Positions 1 through 6,010 of a stretch of 22,494 bases of DNA are shown in pieces. Made by a program: the position numbers and the translations under genes. Under the pieces are notes generated by a model. It was not told the DNA's origin. It was given only the letters and a program-made list of their open reading frames with translations, and ran no database searches. Origin of the DNA: an uncultured Bacteroidota bacterium (lineage in GTDB: Bacteria > Bacteroidota > Bacteroidia > Chitinophagales > Chitinophagaceae); NCBI GenBank assembly GCA_946479615.1, contig CAMLGR010000076.1:1-22494 (forward strand), written 5' to 3'. Position 1 is the stretch's first letter, and each line of letters starts with the position of its first letter.

Positions 1-409
1 GGCTGGCGCCATTGCTTACACCATCATACTTTTCACCCAGTCCCACTTTTGTATTGCTGGTAACGGTTCCTGAAATAACGCCTACGGGCAATGACCAGAA
101 ATCATTAGCTGAAAAGCTTTCGCCGTGCGCAGTAAGCAGGGCATCGTTGACACCGGTTGAATACGTGACATTGTTATAAGTAAAAGCTAAGAGGTTGTGA
201 CTGTTATCGGGCTTAACGCTGTTAACAGAGGCCACGCTGCTTTTCCAGTAAGTATTATAATCGGTGATGATTCCTGTTACGGATTGTGAACGGACAGAAA
301 CGGAGGTAACAGTCAGCAGCAATGCCAGCGCACTATAGCAAATAACCTTAGTAAAGGATACATTTTTGGCGGAAGGCGAAATAGACAGATCAGGGTACAC
401 AGAGTTCAT
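1..409 (-). CDS. Secreted surface protein, N-terminal part only (runs off the window)
   Basis: An open frame without stops runs from an ATG at 409 to the window edge, giving about 136 residues. It opens with a polar stretch (MNSVYPDLSISPSAKN...). A hydrophobic signal-peptide core follows at about residues 24-36, then a likely cleavage site near the VRSQ|S sequence. The mature part begins VTGIITDYNTYWKSS and is rich in Thr, Ser, Asn, Gly and Val, as in secreted Bacteroidota surface or adhesin-like proteins. The ATG is the only in-frame ATG, and an in-frame stop lies upstream of it. A good -7 promoter element lies about 40 bases upstream on the same strand. I cannot name the family. From memory, similar N-termini occur on large sorted surface proteins of Chitinophagaceae, but the rest of the gene is needed to decide. 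Confidence 0.6.
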   Translation of the reverse strand, partial: MNSVYPDLSISPSAKNVSFTKVICYSALALLLTVTSVSVRSQSVTGIITDYNTYWKSSVASVNSVKPDNSHNLLAFTYNNVTYSTGVNDALLTAHGESFSANDFWSLPVGVISGTVTSNTKVGLGEKYDGVSNGAS

Positions 410-449
410 TCGGGTTACGTTTTTTAAGGGTTTGGACTTAGTCAGACAG

Positions 450-457
450 CAAAAGTA
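450..457 (-). promoter_or_regulatory. Bacteroidota -7 promoter element for the leftward surface protein
   Basis: Read on the minus strand this is TACTTTTG, an exact match to the Bacteroidota sigma consensus TAnnTTTG, inside a TAATACTTTTG context. It lies about 40 bases upstream of the ATG at 409. I see no clear TTTG at -33, so the call rests on the -7 element alone. Confidence 0.45.
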
Positions 458-562
458 TTATGCGTTTCGGGTTTTCCCTAGCTTTTTCGACGGAATTTTA
501 CGGATTTCTTTTCGGGGTTTACTTCTAAACGGGAACACGGATTTTTACGATGATTAATCAAA

Positions 563-574
563 TGACATATGTCA
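563..574. promoter_or_regulatory. Possible operator: 12-base palindrome
   Basis: TGACATATGTCA is a perfect palindrome in a divergent intergenic region. Its TGAC-N4-GTCA symmetry is of the kind bound by dimeric regulators such as MarR or Crp/Fnr types. No regulator gene is adjacent, and 12-base palindromes also arise by chance in AT-rich DNA. Confidence 0.2.
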
Positions 575-739
575 AGATGTTTCTATTTTTTGGATAGAAA
601 AGAAGAAAGAAGTTGGAAATGGGATCGTACCGGGATGGGAAAATGAATCATTCAAAGTACCGGCAACTTCGTGGATAAACGGGTTGATGGGAGCAAAAAG
701 GATAGTGAATACCCTGAACCGTTCCGGTTCTTTCTGAAT

Positions 740-747
740 TACATTTG
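740..747 (+). promoter_or_regulatory. -7 promoter element directly upstream of the racemase start
   Basis: TACATTTG matches TAnnTTTG exactly and ends four bases before the ATG at 752. If used, transcription would start at or next to the start codon, giving a nearly leaderless mRNA. No TTG is visible at the expected -33 position, so use is uncertain. Confidence 0.35.
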
Positions 748-751
748 CGGT

Positions 752-1444
752 ATGAAAAAAATCGGGCTAATTGGCGGCACTTCCTGGGTATCCACGATCG
801 ATTACTATCGCTTTATCAATACTATGGTCAATGAACGCAAAGGTGGAAATGAAGCAGCGAGTATTATTCTTCATTCAGTGAACTATGGTGAGATCGTTAC
901 GCTTACACAAAAAGGAGATTGGGATAGCATCAGTAAAATTATTTGTATGGCTGCACAACAGGCCGAACAGGCTGGCGCCGGTTGCCTGCTGCTTTGCGCG
1001 AATACGATGCATAAGATCGCTGGTGAAGTGCAATCTGTTATTTCTATCCCGCTTATTCATATTGCGGATGTAACGGCTGATGCGATCCAGGAACGCGGTA
1101 TCCGTTCGGTTTTACTATTGGGTACGCGTTTTACGATGACCGGGGGATTTTATGAAGAAGCATTGCAAAAGAAAGGAATAAAAATGCTGATACCTGATGA
1201 AACGGCTATGGACTTTGTGCATAACAGTATTTACAATGAGTTAGGGAAAAACATATTCCTGCCGGGAACAAAACAGGGATATATCAATATTATCAGTAAA
1301 TATGCAGGTGCGGGTGCAGGAGGAGTGATCTTTGGTTGTACTGAAATCCCGTTGCTGCTGAAACAGGAAGACAGTGTATTGCCTGTTTTTGATACGACAT
1401 TTATACATGCAAAGGCGGCGGTTGATTTTGCATTGGCTGGATAA
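752..1444 (+). CDS. Aspartate/glutamate racemase family protein
   Basis: A 230-residue protein of the cofactor-independent Asp/Glu racemase family (RacX/YgeA type), which interconverts L- and D-amino acids using two cysteines as acid and base. The N-terminus MKKIGLIGGTSWVSTIDYY is the family's glycine-rich start. The two catalytic cysteines are visible in LLLCANTMH (Cys82) and VIFGCTEIP (Cys196), with the following Thr-Glu conserved. The length is normal for the family. An upstream in-frame ATG at 671 would add 27 residues with no family similarity, so 752 is preferred. The substrate cannot be told from sequence: D-Asp, D-Glu or another amino acid are all possible. The product is cytoplasmic, with no operon partner. 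Confidence 0.88.
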   Translation: MKKIGLIGGTSWVSTIDYYRFINTMVNERKGGNEAASIILHSVNYGEIVTLTQKGDWDSISKIICMAAQQAEQAGAGCLLLCANTMHKIAGEVQSVISIPLIHIADVTADAIQERGIRSVLLLGTRFTMTGGFYEEALQKKGIKMLIPDETAMDFVHNSIYNELGKNIFLPGTKQGYINIISKYAGAGAGGVIFGCTEIPLLLKQEDSVLPVFDTTFIHAKAAVDFALAG

Positions 1445-1494
1445 CTACACCCGGCAATATTTTACAGAACCAATCCGTGTTGCATAATCTTGCA

Positions 1495-1577
1495 ATGGAA
1501 CACAGATTGAACGGATAAAAAGGATCGATTCTTTTTTATCCATATTTCATCCGTTTATCCAGTCATTCGTGTTCCAT
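1495..1577. repeat. Imperfect palindrome, probable transcription end
   Basis: The left end (ATGGAACACAGATTGAACGG, from 1495) is matched by a complementary right end (CATTCGTGTTCCAT, to 1577). Complementary GGATAAA/TTTATCC stretches lie inside. It sits between the racemase and the Dabb gene and could form a long hairpin in RNA. Similar palindromes containing 'nucleotide-substituted' copies are common between Bacteroidota genes, which is from memory. Confidence 0.45.
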
Positions 1578-1672
1578 ATTATTAACTACAGGTAGAATGG
1601 CTTATACTTACCCGTAAAATAAGGAGAAATTAATCCTTCTGCTATTTGTACAGCTTGCTTTATTTTTAGGGA

Positions 1673-2074
1673 ATGAATACATCCACACGCCGTCAATTTA
1701 TTACAGACACAGGTAAAGCTGCTATGGCAGGAACCGTTATTTTTGCCGGAACAAAACAAGAAATGAAAAATATCTTCATCCACCATGTGTATTTCTGGCT
1801 GAAAAACACGGGCAATACCGCCGATCGTGATAAACTGGTAGAAGGGCTTACCAAATTATCAAAAGTAAAAACGATTAAGAACTTCCATATCGGCAAACCT
1901 GCTGATACCAACCGCGATGTGATTGAAAGGGGATATGCCGCATCCTGGTGGGTATTATTTGATAATGATGCAGACCAGGCCAGCTACCAGACAGATCCCA
2001 TTCACCTCAAATTCGTGGAAGACTATTCGCATCTCTGGTCAAAAGTGATCGTGTATGATTCGGTTGATGTGTGA
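1673..2074 (+). CDS. Dabb (stress-responsive A/B barrel) protein with Tat-like leader
   Basis: A 133-residue protein. Residues about 32-131 (MKNIFIHHVYFWLKN... to the end) match the Dabb dimeric alpha/beta-barrel family (PF07876). Family hallmarks seen are the early HHVYFWLK strand, the central FHIGKPA segment and the late DYSHLWSKVIVYD segment. Dabb proteins are small, often cofactor-free, and their reactions are mostly unknown. The first 31 residues carry a twin-arginine pattern, TRRQFI (Arg6-Arg7), followed by a short hydrophobic AAMAGTVIFAG stretch, so Tat export is possible. An alternative start at 1763 would give a plain cytoplasmic Dabb protein, but the Tat-like motif argues for the longer form. 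No operon partner is evident. Confidence 0.78.
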   Translation: MNTSTRRQFITDTGKAAMAGTVIFAGTKQEMKNIFIHHVYFWLKNTGNTADRDKLVEGLTKLSKVKTIKNFHIGKPADTNRDVIERGYAASWWVLFDNDADQASYQTDPIHLKFVEDYSHLWSKVIVYDSVDV

Positions 2075-2084
2075 GCGTGTTAGG

Positions 2085-2115
2085 ATTAATTCATAATTCA
2101 TAATTATGAATTAAT
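2085..2115. terminator. AT-rich hairpin between convergent genes
   Basis: Fourteen-base arms (2085-2098 and 2102-2115) are perfectly complementary around a three-base loop. The element lies between the convergent Dabb gene and GIN-domain lipoprotein gene, so it may end transcription in both directions. A 21-base core (2093-2113) recurs identically in the palindrome at 13080-13123. Confidence 0.5.
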
Positions 2116-2151
2116 ATGAAATGTACCATCATAAAATCACCTGACACCGTC

Positions 2152-2871
2152 TTACTCCTGTATCACCTGTCCGCCGCCGCTTATATCGAATTGTTTGAGT
2201 GCCGGATTTCCTTTGTAATAGATACGGGCACCGCCGGAGGCTGCTGCAAAAAATTTATCGACAGGGCTTACCTGTGCTGTAGCACCACCCGATACATCGA
2301 TGTCTACTTCCGTAGCTGGTAAACCATATGCTTTTAATTTACTTCCACCCGAAATATTACCATACAGGTTTTCAGTGGTGCCTGTTACTGTAAATTGAGA
2401 ACCCCCGGATAATTCCACATTCATATTGATCCCTGTTCCGTTCATCGTAGCATCGGCAGCACCCGACAGCACAGCGCGGATGACATGATTGGCTCCTTCA
2501 AATCCACTGATTATTCCTGAACTGGCTCCTGACAGGTTAATGGTAAGCAGATCGGGTAGCGTTATTACAATAGCGATCTTTGGACGATTCCTCACATAAT
2601 GATCGTATTTGATCTGTAGTGTACCATTGTTAACTGTTACGCTCATATCATTTACATCGTTCTGGGGTCCTTTGACGACGATCGAAAATGCTTCAGCCCT
2701 GGTAATCGTGATCGTGAAAAAATCACCGGCCGATATTTTATTAAAGCCGGCCAGGAGAAATTCTTTTTCAATAGCAGGAGAATCTTTCCAATCGTCTTTT
2801 TTACAGGAGAAAGATACAAGAGCAACCAGGGATAAAATTATCCATCCCGCAGCGGTAAGATTTTTTTTCAT
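2152..2871 (-). CDS. GIN-domain (DUF2807) lipoprotein, head-type adhesin-like
   Basis: A 239-residue predicted lipoprotein. After MKKNLTAAGWIILSLVALVS comes a lipobox-like SFSC, with the acylated Cys at 23, then a charged KKDD linker. From about residue 37 the protein is a run of short beta strands with repeated Gly-Gly/Ser-Gly turns (SGASSG, LSGAAD, LSGGSQ, ISGGSKL, VSGGA, ASGGA, ISGGG). This is the pattern of the GIN domain family (PF10988, 'putative auto-transporter adhesin, head'). The family forms a parallel beta-helix-like fold at the cell surface or in the periplasm; its function is not established. The start at 2871 is chosen over 2904 because it puts Lys-Lys directly before the hydrophobic core. 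The gene converges on the Dabb gene. Confidence 0.82.
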   Translation of the reverse strand: MKKNLTAAGWIILSLVALVSFSCKKDDWKDSPAIEKEFLLAGFNKISAGDFFTITITRAEAFSIVVKGPQNDVNDMSVTVNNGTLQIKYDHYVRNRPKIAIVITLPDLLTINLSGASSGIISGFEGANHVIRAVLSGAADATMNGTGINMNVELSGGSQFTVTGTTENLYGNISGGSKLKAYGLPATEVDIDVSGGATAQVSPVDKFFAAASGGARIYYKGNPALKQFDISGGGQVIQE

Positions 2872-3041
2872 ACATGAATTTGATACCCGCATTATTACAG
2901 GCAACTGGTTATCTGGAAGGTTATAAAGAATAAAAATACCGGATACACAGACCGGCGGAAAGCAAACAATGAATGAATTGAGGAAAACGGGTCAGTAACT
3001 GTTTTGTCGATTGGTGAAGCTGCAGATTAACCTTAAATTAG

Positions 3042-3785
3042 ATGTCGCCAACTATTTTTAAAACTGCTTATATGCGATCTTTCTTTCTTCTTTTCCTGGT
3101 TTTATTGATGGGTACTATGTTTAGCGGATCGGTATTGTTTGCACAGGATTGTACGGTGTCCGATGCAAAACTGAAGGGAACTTATGAAGGCGCATGCGAT
3201 CATGGTAAAGCCAATGGCAAAGGAAAGGCCACGGGTACTGATACCTATGAAGGTGAGTTCAAAGCCGGCTTGCCCGATGGCGAAGGCGTATATACCTGGA
3301 AGAACGGGGATGTATATAAAGGAAAGTTTGTAAAAGGCAAACGCGATGGTCAGGGTACCATGACATATAAAAAAGAGAATGCGGCGGATAGTTTAGTCGC
3401 AGGTTTCTGGAAAAAGGATAATTATATAGGAAAATACGAAAAGCCCTACCTGATCCATTACAGCAGCCGCTCGATCACGGAGACAACAGTGAAATATAAA
3501 AAAGATGCCTTCAACCAGGTCAACCTGCTTATTATTAATACATCGGGTGGTTCTTCCAGCATGAGTGCAGGTGAAGGTGTAAAATTTACTGTTGACGATA
3601 TCCAGATGATACATGGCGGTTATGGCCGGTTAATGACCAATTCCGATCATGCCAAAAAAACAGAGATGATTCTTTATAATGTATGGTATCCCGCGCGGAT
3701 GCGGATAAAGATAGGAACGGAAACCCTGGAACTGGAATTGCTGGAAGAAGGAAGTTATATCGTGAATGTATCCATCAATCAATAA
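3042..3785 (+). CDS. Secreted MORN-repeat protein
   Basis: A 247-residue protein with a signal peptide (residues about 11-35, ending VLFAQ|DC). At about residues 47-110 there are three MORN-type repeats of the form Y-x-G-x-[FW]-x-x-G-x-x-[DN]-G-x-G: TYEGEFKAGLPDGEG, VYKGKFVKGKRDGQG and a degenerate first copy around KANGKGK. The C-terminal half (about 120-247) is beta-rich and not assigned to a family. MORN repeats form an elongated beta sheet used in protein or lipid contacts; no enzyme motif is visible. A second in-frame ATG at 3072 would shorten the signal peptide's n-region and is a possible alternative start. The stop is two bases from the stop of the convergent FUSC-like gene. Confidence 0.75.
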   Translation: MSPTIFKTAYMRSFFLLFLVLLMGTMFSGSVLFAQDCTVSDAKLKGTYEGACDHGKANGKGKATGTDTYEGEFKAGLPDGEGVYTWKNGDVYKGKFVKGKRDGQGTMTYKKENAADSLVAGFWKKDNYIGKYEKPYLIHYSSRSITETTVKYKKDAFNQVNLLIINTSGGSSSMSAGEGVKFTVDDIQMIHGGYGRLMTNSDHAKKTEMILYNVWYPARMRIKIGTETLELELLEEGSYIVNVSINQ

Positions 3786-3787
3786 GA

Positions 3788-4291
3788 TCATTCATCTTTC
3801 AGCAATACGGTGCTTACCTGTTTGCTCCCTTTGCGGCTTTTAAAATGAAAGATAAAAGTGATGACCAGTCCCAGCAGGCACCCGGCCAATACGGCAATAA
3901 TTCTTTCCAGTGCCGTATCCCATACATGCGTACCGGGAGGATGTAACATGATGATCACGGCTGCTGCCATTGCTGAACGCACACCTGCTTCCAGGTGTAA
4001 AATATAGCAAAGTCCCAATGTCAGTGCAACGGACAAACTCATGATCCACATATTGGCGGGATAGATCAGTAAACATAAAGCGCTGATCCCTGCGCCGAGT
4101 ACATTGGCTTTGATCCGTGTCATTGCCAGCGGAAGAGCTTCTTTGCTATCGGGAGAAAGCACCAGTATCACCGATATCAGCGCCCAACTGATATCGGTAT
4201 GGCCGATTATCCGTGCAATCAGGAATACCAGTAAGATGCCGGTTACACATTTGATGGCATAGATGAGCGGAATTTTAATATGCTCGTTCAT
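3788..4291 (-). CDS. FUSC/aromatic acid exporter-like membrane protein
   Basis: A 167-residue integral membrane protein with about five or six hydrophobic segments (roughly residues 8-27, 34-46, 64-78, 80-100, 107-117 and 128-149). It ends in a basic, polar tail. The pattern, including DISWALISVILVLSPDSKEA, the Arg-rich turn AMTRIKANVLGAG and ERIIAVLAGCLLGL, resembles the N-terminal membrane half of FUSC and ArAE-type exporters (fusaric acid resistance-like family). Those proteins are usually longer, with a cytoplasmic domain missing here, so this is a short form of the family. The substrate is unknown. A -7 promoter element sits four bases upstream of the ATG, and the gene converges on the MORN gene. 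Confidence 0.7.
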   Translation of the reverse strand: MNEHIKIPLIYAIKCVTGILLVFLIARIIGHTDISWALISVILVLSPDSKEALPLAMTRIKANVLGAGISALCLLIYPANMWIMSLSVALTLGLCYILHLEAGVRSAMAAAVIIMLHPPGTHVWDTALERIIAVLAGCLLGLVITFIFHFKSRKGSKQVSTVLLKDE

Positions 4292-4295
4292 AGTG

Positions 4296-4303
4296 CAAAG
4301 ATA
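4296..4303 (-). promoter_or_regulatory. -7 promoter element next to the FUSC-like gene start
   Basis: On the minus strand the sequence is TATCTTTG, an exact TAnnTTTG match. It is separated from the ATG at 4291 by four bases (CACT). The position implies an mRNA with almost no leader. No -33 TTG is visible. Confidence 0.45.
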
Positions 4304-4375
4304 GTTTACAGCCGGCAGCCGGTTGTCTGACTGCGGGCGGCCTGACTACAGACTGGCCGGCTACCAACTTTTCCT

Positions 4376-4383
4376 TACCTTTG
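4376..4383 (+). promoter_or_regulatory. -7 promoter element of prfB
   Basis: TACCTTTG is an exact match to TAnnTTTG and ends eight bases before the prfB ATG at 4392. Transcription would start within a few bases of the start codon. There is no Shine-Dalgarno sequence before the ATG. Confidence 0.5.
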
Positions 4384-4391
4384 CGCCCACT

Positions 4392-5484
4392 ATGACACAG
4401 GAAAAATTACAGGATTTGCGGTCCCGCTTAGCCGGGATAAGGAGGTTTCTTTGACGTCGAGAACCGACGATATAAGATTGAAGAAAACAAGCAGCTTTCG
4501 TTAAGTCCCGGTTTCTGGGATGACAACAAAAGGGCAACCGAAATTCTCAAAAACATCAAACTGAACGAGTATTGGGTGAATCTCTATGCAGAGGTAGAAA
4601 CGGCTATAGAGGATTTTGCCGTGCTCTTCGAGTTCTGGAAAGGCGGTGATGCGACTGAAGAAGAGACCAAAGCTGCTTATGATAAGGCAATGACCCTGGC
4701 CGAAGAAGCAGAGTTTAAAGCTACATTGAATGAGCCCGAGGATGAATTGCCGGCCGTATTACAGATCAATTCCGGCGCCGGTGGAACCGAAAGCCAGGAC
4801 TGGTCAGAAATACTTGCCCGTATGTATCGGATGTATGGGGAAAAGCAAGGCTGGAAAGTAACCGAGCTGGACTGGGTCTATGGCGACGGAGCCGGTATCA
4901 AGACAGCCACGCTTCAATTTGACGGTCCTTTTGCCTATGGTTTTTTGAAAGCAGAAAGTGGTGTGCACCGGTTGGTCCGCATTTCACCATTTGATAGTAA
5001 TGCAAGAAGACATACTTCGTTTGCTTCGATATTTGTGTACCCGCTGGTAGATGATACGATCAATATCGAGATCAAAGAAGCGGATGTGAAGATGGAAACC
5101 TCGCGGAGTGGTGGTGCCGGCGGACAGAACGTAAACAAAGTGGAAACAAAAGTTCAGTTGACGCATATTCCCACGGGTATCGTGGTGGTTTGCCAGCAGG
5201 ACAGATCGCAGTTGGGCAACCGCGAAAGAGCAATGGAAATGCTGCGAAGCCGTTTATATGAACTGGAGTTGCGCAAGCGTAATGAATTGAAAGATGCAGT
5301 GAACAGCACCAAGAAAAAGATAGAGTGGGGCAGCCAGATCCGTTCGTATGTGTTCCATCCATATAAAATGATCAAGGATCACCGGACGGATTATGAAACG
5401 GGCAATGTGCAGCCGGTAATGGATGGAGAGCTGGATGGATTTATCAAGGCGTATTTGATGAGTGAGAAGGAAAGTGCTGGTTGA
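4392..5484 (+). CDS. prfB: Peptide chain release factor 2, programmed +1 frameshift
   Basis: RF2 ends translation at UGA and UAA codons. The gene has two frames. The first is ATG at 4392 through codon 20 (CTT), followed by an in-frame TGA at 4452-4454. The ribosome must skip T4452 and resume at GAC (4453) to read through to 5484, giving 363 residues, normal for RF2. The slip site CTT TGA C is preceded by AAGGAGGT, with three bases between AGGAGG and CTT, the same spacing as in E. coli. Diagnostic residues are the UGA/UAA-reading SPF tripeptide (residues 198-200, in RISPFDSN) and the peptide-release GGQ (243-245, in GAGGQNVNK). Regulation is autogenous by family knowledge: low RF2 slows termination at the TGA and favours the shift. 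An annotation that misses the frameshift would start the gene too late. Confidence 0.97.
4439..4455 (+). promoter_or_regulatory. prfB: prfB recoding signal: internal Shine-Dalgarno plus CTT TGA C slip site
   Basis: AAGGAGGT (4439-4446) is an eight-base match to the expected Shine-Dalgarno sequence. It is followed by TT, the slippery CTT (4449-4451), the TGA stop (4452-4454) and C. Element order and spacing copy the known prfB +1 frameshift site. The downstream frame starts with GAC (Asp), as in other bacteria. Confidence 0.95.
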
Positions 5485-5490
5485 TCTGGC

Positions 5491-6005
5491 GATTAGTTGA
5501 TTTGGTAATTAGTTGATTTGATGATTTGGAAATTCTCCCTGCAAACCATCAGGTATTAAGATAGTTGAGATCTGTAGATTTTATTTCAATTGAAGATTAT
5601 GCAGGGGAATAAGGAGAAGAATCTGATTGTTGAACTTACATTTGATTTTTTATTGAAGATCATCCGGTATACCGGTTTTTTGGAAAAACAAAGAAGATTT
5701 GTTTTAGCCTCTCAATTACTAAAGTCAGGAACCGGTATCGGAGCAAATGTAAGGGAAGCTCAAAATGCAGAGAGCCGGGCAGATTTTATTCATAAAATGA
5801 AAATCGCAGCAAAAGAAGCTGATGAGACTGAATACTGGTTGCTTCTTTGTGATCAGTCAGAAGATTATCCTGGTTGCCGGGAATTGTTGGATAGCTGTAC
5901 TTCGATTATAAAAATCTTATCAAAAATAATTTCATCTTCCAAATCCGGTATCCATTAAAAATGAATCCAATCTCCCAATCACCTCATTTCCAAATCATCA
6001 AATCA
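5491..6005. mobile_element. Candidate IVS-like unit: four helix bundle gene inside an inverted repeat
   Basis: A perfect 20-base inverted repeat (5514-5533 and 5986-6005; left arm TGATTTGATGATTTGGAAAT) closes around one gene of the 23S rRNA intervening-sequence protein family. The left side also has a 13-base direct repeat, ATTAGTTGATTTG, at 5492-5504 and 5508-5520. The unit lies between prfB and pruA, with no transposase. Its architecture of IVP gene plus terminal complementary arms is that of intervening sequences found inside 23S rRNA genes of some bacteria, but here there is no rRNA. Whether it moves as a unit is inference. Confidence 0.4.
5599..5958 (+). CDS. Four helix bundle protein (23S rRNA IVP / TIGR02436 family)
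   Basis: A 119-residue, largely helical protein. The family pattern is visible: an N-terminal KNLIVELTFDFLLKIIRY helix; QRRFVLASQLLKSGTGIGANVREAQNAESRADFIHKMKIAAKEADETEYWL in the centre (the SGTGIGANVREA and KEADETEYWL blocks are hallmarks); and a C-terminal helix. The family was named after proteins encoded in 23S rRNA intervening sequences. It is related to Avd, the accessory protein of diversity-generating retroelements; the fold forms pentameric barrels that bind nucleic acid. Its function outside those contexts is unknown. ATG at 5599 is preferred to the TTG at 5590. No reverse transcriptase is in the window. It is flanked by a perfect inverted repeat. Confidence 0.88.
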   Translation: MQGNKEKNLIVELTFDFLLKIIRYTGFLEKQRRFVLASQLLKSGTGIGANVREAQNAESRADFIHKMKIAAKEADETEYWLLLCDQSEDYPGCRELLDSCTSIIKILSKIISSSKSGIH

Positions 6006-6010
6006 TACTT

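Larger units (their letters stand above)
410..751. other. Divergent intergenic region with promoter-like sites
   Basis: This stretch separates the leftward surface-protein gene from the rightward racemase gene. It holds a leftward TAnnTTTG element (450-457), a 12-base perfect palindrome TGACATATGTCA (563-574) and a rightward TACATTTG element (740-747). A 63-codon frame at 366-557 has no recognisable domain and overlaps the start of the leftward gene, so I do not call it. No RNA gene is recognised. Confidence 0.5.

Noticed and set aside
366..557. Rightward 63-codon frame
   Set aside because: No domain; it overlaps the start and promoter of the leftward surface-protein gene, whose signal peptide is clear.
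671..751. Upstream start for the racemase
   Set aside because: The extra 27 residues have no family match; MKKIGLIGG at 752 is the normal family N-terminus.
5599..5958. Diversity-generating retroelement with the four helix bundle gene as avd
   Set aside because: No reverse transcriptase, template repeat or variable repeat was seen in the window.
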